From an uncultured Granulosicoccaceae bacterium (lineage in GTDB: Bacteria; Pseudomonadota; Gammaproteobacteria; Granulosicoccales; Granulosicoccaceae), in assembly GCA_938041955.1 (NCBI GenBank), contig CALISD010000128.1, positions 1-37,874 on the forward strand: DNA of 37,874 nt, written 5' to 3'. This document shows positions 25,281 through 32,501 of the stretch, piece by piece. How positions within the stretch are numbered: position 1 is the stretch's first letter; the number at the start of each line of letters is the position of its first letter. The translations under genes and the position numbers were made by a program. Below the pieces are notes generated by a model. It was not told where the DNA came from. It ran no database searches and was given only the letters and a program-made list of their open reading frames with translations.

Positions 25281-27749
25281 GTGACCATAAAACCGCACAA
25301 ACCAACGGTTTCGGCCATTGTCGAGCCCACTGCGTCGCAGCATGCTTTTTGGATCTATTCAGGCAGCACTTCGGAGAGTGATCCCGCGGTGCTTGTAGTC
25401 AGGTTTACCCTGTGCCCTATTGCTGACACTGAGTGTCTGCAACGCGCATGGGAATTGACCGTCTCTCAGCACGATATGTTGCGTGCGTCGCTCAATCCCA
25501 ACAAAAATGGCGAACCTTTGTTGGTAATACGGAAGAGTGTAGCGAGTGAGATCCACTTTCTGGGGCCGGATGAACACCCGGACATTTCAATAAGTCTGAG
25601 TAAAGCACCGGTTCATATGCTTCATTGTCGTGTCAACGGCGATGGTAGTTGCGAATTTGTTTGGCATTGCCACCATGCGCTACTAGATGGTTGGTCGGCT
25701 CAATTGGTGATTAATGATCTTGTTGAAAACTATGCCGGCTTGTTGGTATCCGGTGAGCAATATAAACCCGGTCAGCGTGACTATCTCGAAGTTCATCGAA
25801 AGATGCATCATCTGGATGACTCTGACTCGGTCGTATTTTGGCAAAATCTTTTAAGGGGTTATCAAGAGTCTGCCGTGATGTCTTCATCGGCGATAGAAGC
25901 GCGAAACGATAAAATCGAATTTCACGAATTACCGTTGTTGAAACCCGAGCAGACAGCGATGTTGCAATCGTTGTGTAGGCAAAGTGGTGTGACAGCAGCG
26001 ACTGTGATGCAGTTTATGTGGGGTTATGCGGTGGGTAAGCTGTGCAATCGGAGTGACGTTGTCATTGGTGTTGCTGTGTCTGGTCGCCCGCCAACAATGC
26101 CCGGCATTGACAAGATTGCAGGGTGTTTTAGCACCGTTGCTCCGAGCCGGATCAAGCTGCGAGCCAGCGAGACTGTTGAGTCTCACCTAAAGCAATTGCA
26201 AATTCAATTGTTTGAGGCAGCCGGTCATCAGCATTTGGGAATGATGTCTATTCTTGAACAAGCTGACCCATCTTGCGGAAACCGCTTGTTTGATTCTCTT
26301 TTGGTCATTGAAAATCTGCCACGCCAAAATGTTAGTGATGAACCGCATAGGCCTCTGGTGAGTCACTATAAATCCGGTGTTGTTAGTTCATACCCACTGA
26401 CGCTAACCCTGATCCCGGGGGAGCAATGGGTGCTTCGATGCGACTACCGGTCCGATAAATTTTCGCTGACCTGGGTGAATACGTTAGCGGACTATCTGGT
26501 TATGGTTGCAGCTTCAATGCTTCAGAACTGGAGGACTCCATTGGTTAGCGTTGGTGAGGTGTCGGAATCGCTATTACCATCACATCCGAATAAAGGGATC
26601 CTTACGGCGCGTAACTCAACAGGCATGACGCGAGATAAATTATTCGAGTCTCTCGATGGGCCGATAAACAATACAGAGCTGGAAATTCTTGCCTTGTGGG
26701 AAGAGGTATTGAACATTCGTCCCCTTAGTATGGGTAGTCGGTTTTTCGATGTCGGTGGCAATTCTCTATTGGCGGTAAAATTAATCCAAAAAGTCTCAAG
26801 TAATCTCGATCGCCAAATTCCGGCGGCGTTGTTTTTAGAGAATCCGACACCCCGCCAATGTGCGCAAAGAGTGTTACTGCCCGGGGAGGAGCCACCATTC
26901 ATCCCCAGTTTGTTTCCACTGAAGCCAGCAAGGACCCCTAGCAAAGCGACGCTTTATTGTTTGCATGCGGGCGGTGGACACGCCATGTTCTACCGTGAAT
27001 TTGCGAGAAATTTACCAGACGACATAGCTTGCTATGCGCTGCAACCAAAAGGAATAGATGGAATTGAACCACCGATTACTAACATCAGTGAGATGGCGAC
27101 TCAATATCTCAATGAGATAAAAACCCTTCAGCCGACAGGGCCGTATCATTTGCTGTGCTATTGCTTCAGTGGGGCACTAATGTTGGAGATGGCGAAGCAG
27201 CTGCAGCAAAAAAATGAAGTCATTGGGCAGCTAATTGTCGCCGATGCGCCGGCACCCATACCGGCAACGCACTTAATGTCGAAGTTCGGTTGGGGGGCAT
27301 TTATAGTCTATGAACTGGCAGTTCAGGGACGATGGGACCTGTTGTGGAAAGCGGCGAAACCCAAAATACGCAAGCGAATCGGTGTGAATCACCAATCGAA
27401 TCAAAAAGATGAGCGCAAATTTAAAACACTGGCTGCGGTTCAACAAGCCTGCGTGACAAGTTTCAAAGGCTATCGCGCCACTACCACAGATTTGCAGCTG
27501 ACTTTTCTTAATGCCGGTAGCGAGAATCCCGAGAGTTCACAGGCTGTATACATGCGGCAATGGAGAATACTGGCTCCCAATAGTGTTGATTACCCGCTTG
27601 TCGGTGATCATCGATACTTGTTCGATTTACCGGACGTGAAAGAAACAGCCAGTGTGGTGTCGGATATTCTTGATGTGCCCGTGACTGGTGTTGGTGACAT
27701 AAACGAGCCTGAAGTGCTTGGAATGATGAGTGAGAAAATACCACTGTGA
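25281..27749 (+). CDS. NRPS C-PCP-TE without an A domain; Cys-type thioesterase
   Basis: An 822-residue protein with three domains. The condensation domain has an intact HHALLDG (H131-G137). The PCP has FFDVGGNSLLAVKL with phosphopantetheine Ser495. The thioesterase begins at about residue 550 (LYCLHAGGGHAMFYREF, like the oxyanion region of type I TEs). Its nucleophile elbow reads CYCFSG, with Cys628 in place of the usual Ser, and the catalytic His is probably H777 in GDHRYLFD. There is no adenylation domain between C and PCP, so the PCP must be charged in trans. As the only TE protein in the window it is the likely release module. The start is GTG 25281, and the stop overlaps the HupE-like gene (GTGA). 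Confidence 0.9.
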   Translation: MTIKPHKPTVSAIVEPTASQHAFWIYSGSTSESDPAVLVVRFTLCPIADTECLQRAWELTVSQHDMLRASLNPNKNGEPLLVIRKSVASEIHFLGPDEHPDISISLSKAPVHMLHCRVNGDGSCEFVWHCHHALLDGWSAQLVINDLVENYAGLLVSGEQYKPGQRDYLEVHRKMHHLDDSDSVVFWQNLLRGYQESAVMSSSAIEARNDKIEFHELPLLKPEQTAMLQSLCRQSGVTAATVMQFMWGYAVGKLCNRSDVVIGVAVSGRPPTMPGIDKIAGCFSTVAPSRIKLRASETVESHLKQLQIQLFEAAGHQHLGMMSILEQADPSCGNRLFDSLLVIENLPRQNVSDEPHRPLVSHYKSGVVSSYPLTLTLIPGEQWVLRCDYRSDKFSLTWVNTLADYLVMVAASMLQNWRTPLVSVGEVSESLLPSHPNKGILTARNSTGMTRDKLFESLDGPINNTELEILALWEEVLNIRPLSMGSRFFDVGGNSLLAVKLIQKVSSNLDRQIPAALFLENPTPRQCAQRVLLPGEEPPFIPSLFPLKPARTPSKATLYCLHAGGGHAMFYREFARNLPDDIACYALQPKGIDGIEPPITNISEMATQYLNEIKTLQPTGPYHLLCYCFSGALMLEMAKQLQQKNEVIGQLIVADAPAPIPATHLMSKFGWGAFIVYELAVQGRWDLLWKAAKPKIRKRIGVNHQSNQKDERKFKTLAAVQQACVTSFKGYRATTTDLQLTFLNAGSENPESSQAVYMRQWRILAPNSVDYPLVGDHRYLFDLPDVKETASVVSDILDVPVTGVGDINEPEVLGMMSEKIPL

Positions 27750-28930
27750 CCACCCGTAGCCGAATGCTGTCTTTTCGATATTTTTTCATTGCCCTCATTT
27801 TTCAGTTCACTTTACTGTCAACTGCTTCGGCGCACGCGCCGAATGAGAATTATGTATGGCTGAATATAGAAGCCGAGCATATGTACGGGCGCTTCGAATT
27901 TAATGTCAACGATGTAAAAAAGTACTTGTCGATTGATGTTGACGCTATTGACGCAGACCGGGTGGTCGGAGTTGAGGAATCTGCAGCTGTTGTTCATTCA
28001 TACATAGACAGGAATTTTTCACTGCAAGATAACCTTGGTAAACCGATTCCGCTGGAGTGGCTGAATGTAGGTGTCTTTGAAGATAACACTGATTTCCTGC
28101 AATATTGGTTTAAGACCGAGGGAATTCCCCCGGATAACAAAGTGACCGTAACCAATACTGTATTTCTTAATCCGCAAGACCCGCAGTTTAATAAGCTACA
28201 TAGAAGCGTGCTGGTTATAGAGTATAACAAGAAGCTTAATAAAGAGTTTGGGTCTGAGCATTCGGCGCTGGTGTTTACCGAAAGCCGAAAAACATCACTG
28301 CTTGATCTTGAAAATCCACCGACCGTACTTAGCTGGAAGGAGTTTCTGTGGCAGGGGGTATTGCATATATGGTACGGGCTTGACCATGTCCTTTTTATTA
28401 TAGTGCTGCTTTTAACCACTGTTTTGCGAGCTGGTGCGAATGGATGGGAGCCTTTGCCCGGTTTTAAGCCTGCTTTGTTTAACACAATTAAGATTATTAC
28501 GTTATTCACAATCGCACATTCAATCACTTTGTCAATGGCGGCGCTTCAGTTGATAAATGTCAACATTGTTTTTGTTGAGAGTGTTATTGCTTTCTCAATT
28601 ATTGCGATAGCACTGAATAATCTGAAGCCCGTTATCAATGCTCATGCATGGTTGTTGGTATTTCTGTTTGGTCTTTTCCACGGCTTTGGGTTTGCGAGCG
28701 TGATGGGTGATTTGCACTTTCGTACCGTGTTGCTTGAACGCATTTTGGTCATGTTTAATGTCGGTGTCGAATTGGGGCAGCTAGCAATAGTAATTGTCGT
28801 TTTTCCGATTTTATTTTTACTCAGAAAATCATCCGGCTATCAAAAATATATCGTCGTGCCGCTATCGGTGTTGGCGATTGGTATTGCATCGTTTTGGTTC
28901 CTGCAGCGAACAGGGATTGTCGCCACGTGA
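27746..28930 (+). CDS. HupE/UreJ-family multi-pass membrane protein
   Basis: The 394-residue protein has an N-terminal signal peptide (RYFFIALIFQFTLLSTASA, probable cleavage before HAP), an extracytoplasmic domain of about 170 residues, then seven or so hydrophobic helices. The family motif LHIWYGLDHVLF (H207, D213, H214) and later TIAHSITLS and GLFHGFGFA are histidine motifs of the HupE/UreJ_2 family, proposed nickel or cobalt permeases whose function is largely unproven. It begins at GTG 27746, overlapping the NRPS stop, and its own stop overlaps the next NRPS start (both GTGA). This places it firmly inside the biosynthetic operon; transport, metal supply or self-protection are all possible. 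Confidence 0.85.
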   Translation: MTTRSRMLSFRYFFIALIFQFTLLSTASAHAPNENYVWLNIEAEHMYGRFEFNVNDVKKYLSIDVDAIDADRVVGVEESAAVVHSYIDRNFSLQDNLGKPIPLEWLNVGVFEDNTDFLQYWFKTEGIPPDNKVTVTNTVFLNPQDPQFNKLHRSVLVIEYNKKLNKEFGSEHSALVFTESRKTSLLDLENPPTVLSWKEFLWQGVLHIWYGLDHVLFIIVLLLTTVLRAGANGWEPLPGFKPALFNTIKIITLFTIAHSITLSMAALQLINVNIVFVESVIAFSIIAIALNNLKPVINAHAWLLVFLFGLFHGFGFASVMGDLHFRTVLLERILVMFNVGVELGQLAIVIVVFPILFLLRKSSGYQKYIVVPLSVLAIGIASFWFLQRTGIVAT

Positions 28931-31713
28931 ACTTAGACAGTATCGACAACGCTTTTCCGTTATCTGCTGTACAGGAGGGCATGCTCTATCATTGTCTGGA
29001 AGCCAGTGACAATCGAGTATATGTTTCCCATATCACTTTTTCGATCGAAGGGTCTTTAGATCTTGTTCGATGGAAGGCGGCATGGCTGGCTGTGAGTCTA
29101 CGTCATGAGGCGTTGAGGACTTCATTTCTATGGGATGGTCTTGATGCGCCGCTGCAGATTGTACACAAAGAGATCGAACAGCTTTGGAAGGTGTCAGATT
29201 TACGAGGTTTGAGCGTCCGAGGGCAAGACGAGGCACTGGCTGTTTCACTCGAGCAGGAAAGTTTAGAAGGGGTTGATCCTTGTGCTGAGCCGTTGATGCG
29301 TTGGAGTATGCATCGGACATCGAATGATTGTTGGCATATGGTTTGGAGTATTCATCACCTCATTGCAGATGGCTGGTCCACACCACTGATATTGCAAGAT
29401 GTGCTTGCGTTCTATTCCGACAACCCACCGACCAGGCCAGCGCCCGGTTATGAGAAATATATTGCGTGGCGTTCCACTCGAGATAACAAAGTGGCGGGGC
29501 AATGGTGGAGGGAAGCGTTGTCAGGAGCACGTGCTACGCCGATGAATTTACCGTCAGCACCGTATTCGACATCGCGATCTATCGTCAACTCAGTAAATGC
29601 TCACTTGGATACAAACACATCATTAGCCCTGAAGCAGTATTGTCAGAAGTCGGGTGTGACGCTGAGTACAGTTGTGCATGCGGCGTGGGGTTTTACCGTT
29701 GCAGCTTATGCAGATACAAATGCCCCGTTGTTTGGATCCACGATTTCCGGACGGCATCCGGATCTTGGTAATAGTGAAGATATAGTCGGGTTGTTTTTAA
29801 CAACGGTGCCATTGTTCCTTCAGCTCGATAGCAATGAAACTATTGAAGGATTTCTGAAAACCCTACAGATAAAACTAAGCACCAGCCAGCAACACGATGG
29901 CCTGTCGCTCACGGCATTGACTCAATGGATAGACACCACTGAGGCAGAATCTGCTTTTGAGAGTATTGTGGTTATTGAGAGCCATCCGAATGACTTGCGT
30001 GTGAATGATGAAAGCAATGCACGTGAAAGAAATTCACTCAGTATCTCTAATATTCGCTACTCAACCCATAGCAATTATCCGCTAGCCTTATTGGCATATC
30101 CAGGGGCTACACCGGAATTTAAGCTTGTCTTTGATGATCTGAAATATACCATCGGTACCACTCAGAAAATTCTCAATTGTTTTCTTGAGCAGTTGAAGTA
30201 TTTGGTTTCTGAACAGAGTTTACGTGTGAAGGATTGTCTGGCTTATAGAGAGCTTTATCCCGCTGGATTGCCACTTGAATATCGTGTTGAGCATCCACTT
30301 GTGCATCAATGGGTCTCTTCGGTGGCAAGCAGCCGGCCTGACGAAATTGCTGTTGTCTGTCGTGGTGAGTCAATGAGCTATCGTGAGCTCGACAATAAAT
30401 CGGACCAGGTAGCGCAGCTGATTCAATCAAGTGATGCGAGTAACCAGGCTGCTGCAATTGGCTTGCTTATAGCTCGCAGTATTGCGCAAATTGTTGGAAT
30501 ATTGGGTATCCTTAAAAGTGGACGCTACTATGTTCCACTTGATGCAGAAGCGCCTATTGCACGTACGCGTGAACTGGTAGAAATGGCAAACCTTCAGTAT
30601 GTCTTAAGCGTTGCTGATGCGCCGCTGCCTGAAATAGAGGGTGTTGATGTTATAAAAATCAACAATGCCTGGCAATTGCCGTTGTCGGCAATTTCACTGC
30701 CAACACAAGAGGCCTCTTCGCTGGCTTATGTGATGTTTACCTCCGGTAGTACCGGTGTGCCAAAGGGTGTTCAGGTTTCTCATGAAAATCTGATGTCCTC
30801 TGTCGCTGCACGTTTCCAGTACTACGGTGATTCGCCCTGCAATTTTCTTTTGCTGTCTGCCATTTCGTTTGATAGTTCGGTGGCGGGAATTTATTGGGCA
30901 TTATGTAGTGGAGGGACGCTGGTGCTGCCCGAACCCGGTGATGAAAAAGATCCCCAGGTCTTAGCTAATATCATTGAGGATCAAAAGGTAACTCATACCT
31001 TGTGTTTGCCTTCGCTCTATTCAGTCATTCTTGATCACACTCGTTCTGATCAACTCAGTACGCTGGAGATGGTTATTGTTGCAGGCGAGGTGTGTCGCAG
31101 CAGTCTGGTAAGGCAGCATTTCAGCAAGCTTCCCGAGACTCTTATGTTCAATGAGTATGGTCCGACGGAGGCAACAGTATGGTGTGCGGTGTATCAGTTA
31201 GGGGTGGATGATTTCGGTGTTGTTCCGATTGGCGGTCCAATTCCGGGAACGCAGATAGATATAGTAGATGAGCGTGGAACGTACTGTCCGCCTGGTGCGA
31301 TCGGGGAAATAGTAGTTTCCGGGCCGGGTGTGAGTCGTGGTTACTACAGGCGTGATTCAATTGAATCGAATGAGAAATTTAGTCAGCATGCCAATGCTAC
31401 ATCTGCTTCTCTCTCATACCGCACTGGTGATCTTGGCTATATTAATGAGAAAGGATTATTGATATATGTCGGCCGTAAAGACCGACAGATTAAGATTCGC
31501 GGCTATCGGATAGAGCCGGCTGAAATCGAGAATACGATGATGGAGCTTGATGTCGTTAATGAGGCTTTGGTCGTTGTACAGCAACGAAAGGGCAGTAGCC
31601 ATCAGGATAAAGAGATATGTGATGCCCTGATGCAGTTGCCACGAGAGGTCGCCGAATCTTTGTTGTTGACAGCTGAGTCCAGTCAAACTGCGATCAAGGT
31701 CGTTCCTTCATGA
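28927..31713 (+). CDS. NRPS C domain plus N-terminal part of an A domain (split module, part 1)
   Basis: A 928-residue protein with a condensation domain (PLSAVQEGMLYH at the start; HHLIADG at 143-149) and an adenylation domain carrying FTSGSTGVPKG (T605), NEYGPTEATVW, YRTGD (831) and A8 KIRGYRIEPAEIE (856). It ends soon after A8, without A9, A10 or the catalytic lysine; those are on the protein encoded at 32501. The code I read is D-S-A-C-I-A-E-V-W, plus K79 of the later protein, and I do not recognise its amino acid. I chose GTG 28927, overlapping the preceding stop, because it gives the expected C-domain N-terminus; the frame is open further back to 28894. The stop overlaps the methyltransferase ATG (ATGA). 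Confidence 0.88.
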   Translation: MNLDSIDNAFPLSAVQEGMLYHCLEASDNRVYVSHITFSIEGSLDLVRWKAAWLAVSLRHEALRTSFLWDGLDAPLQIVHKEIEQLWKVSDLRGLSVRGQDEALAVSLEQESLEGVDPCAEPLMRWSMHRTSNDCWHMVWSIHHLIADGWSTPLILQDVLAFYSDNPPTRPAPGYEKYIAWRSTRDNKVAGQWWREALSGARATPMNLPSAPYSTSRSIVNSVNAHLDTNTSLALKQYCQKSGVTLSTVVHAAWGFTVAAYADTNAPLFGSTISGRHPDLGNSEDIVGLFLTTVPLFLQLDSNETIEGFLKTLQIKLSTSQQHDGLSLTALTQWIDTTEAESAFESIVVIESHPNDLRVNDESNARERNSLSISNIRYSTHSNYPLALLAYPGATPEFKLVFDDLKYTIGTTQKILNCFLEQLKYLVSEQSLRVKDCLAYRELYPAGLPLEYRVEHPLVHQWVSSVASSRPDEIAVVCRGESMSYRELDNKSDQVAQLIQSSDASNQAAAIGLLIARSIAQIVGILGILKSGRYYVPLDAEAPIARTRELVEMANLQYVLSVADAPLPEIEGVDVIKINNAWQLPLSAISLPTQEASSLAYVMFTSGSTGVPKGVQVSHENLMSSVAARFQYYGDSPCNFLLLSAISFDSSVAGIYWALCSGGTLVLPEPGDEKDPQVLANIIEDQKVTHTLCLPSLYSVILDHTRSDQLSTLEMVIVAGEVCRSSLVRQHFSKLPETLMFNEYGPTEATVWCAVYQLGVDDFGVVPIGGPIPGTQIDIVDERGTYCPPGAIGEIVVSGPGVSRGYYRRDSIESNEKFSQHANATSASLSYRTGDLGYINEKGLLIYVGRKDRQIKIRGYRIEPAEIENTMMELDVVNEALVVVQQRKGSSHQDKEICDALMQLPREVAESLLLTAESSQTAIKVVPS

Positions 31714-32501
31714 CCAAACGATTTAAAAGACACCGGCAGTTTGAATTAAGCCTTACGGTAAATGACGATGCGTTTCTCCGCACACCGCGTGATTCGCAGC
31801 GCAGCTGGTTCCTTAATAGAACGGTGAAGGAGGCTTATGAGGAGTTGCTGGAACTCGATTCGATCACACCCCACATGGTCAGGGGGAGTGATCAGGTAAT
31901 CGATCTTGACCGTGCAGAAGGGTCTCTGGACGATGCTGACATAATGGAGGATTGGCAGATTCCAATAATGAAGGCGATGGCGGAAGCGGTCGTCTCGCCT
32001 GGTGCTGAAGTGCTTGAGATTGGAATGGGTCGTGGTATCGCTTCGGAGTATATACAACAGCTGTCACCGGCATCACACACGATTATTGAGTGTAACGATA
32101 CTATCGCCAATGAGTTCACGACCTGGAAAGAGAAGTTTCCGAAAAGTGATATCCGGTTGATTCACTCGATGTGGCAGGACTGTCTGGACCAGCTAGGCAC
32201 TTACGACAGTATTCTCTTTCACACCTATCCTTTAAGTGATGAAGAATTTGTGGAAACCGTGGTGAAAGATGTCACCTTTGCGGCACATTTTTTAGCTGTT
32301 GCTCACAAGCTTCTGAAGCCTGGAGGTGCGCTGACATATCTGACCAATGAATTTGACTCACTGAGTCGTGCTCACCAGAGAGCGTTATTTGAATACTTTA
32401 GTGAGTTCACTCTTTCTGTTGTGCGTGATTTGGATATTCCAGAGTCAACGCGTGATGCGCTTTGGGTTAAGCAAATGCTGGTGATCCGGGTGATTAAGTA
32501 A
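31710..32501 (+). CDS. Guanidinoacetate methyltransferase-like enzyme between A-domain halves
   Basis: A 263-residue class I SAM methyltransferase. It follows the guanidinoacetate N-methyltransferase pattern: EDWQIPIMKAMA, motif I VLEIGMGRGIASEYIQ (101-116), HTIIECND, LFHTYPLSDEE and LLKPGGALTYL. In human GAMT the equivalent of the FHTYPLS segment has Asp134, which contacts the guanidino substrate; here it is His171, so guanidinoacetate is unlikely to be the substrate. The gene overlaps the preceding NRPS stop by four bases and the next NRPS start by one base (TAATG). Its position corresponds exactly to the A8-A9 loop, where methyltransferase domains are inserted in ordinary interrupted A domains. 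Methylation of an amino acid held by this module is the natural inference. Confidence 0.85.
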   Translation: MTKRFKRHRQFELSLTVNDDAFLRTPRDSQRSWFLNRTVKEAYEELLELDSITPHMVRGSDQVIDLDRAEGSLDDADIMEDWQIPIMKAMAEAVVSPGAEVLEIGMGRGIASEYIQQLSPASHTIIECNDTIANEFTTWKEKFPKSDIRLIHSMWQDCLDQLGTYDSILFHTYPLSDEEFVETVVKDVTFAAHFLAVAHKLLKPGGALTYLTNEFDSLSRAHQRALFEYFSEFTLSVVRDLDIPESTRDALWVKQMLVIRVIK

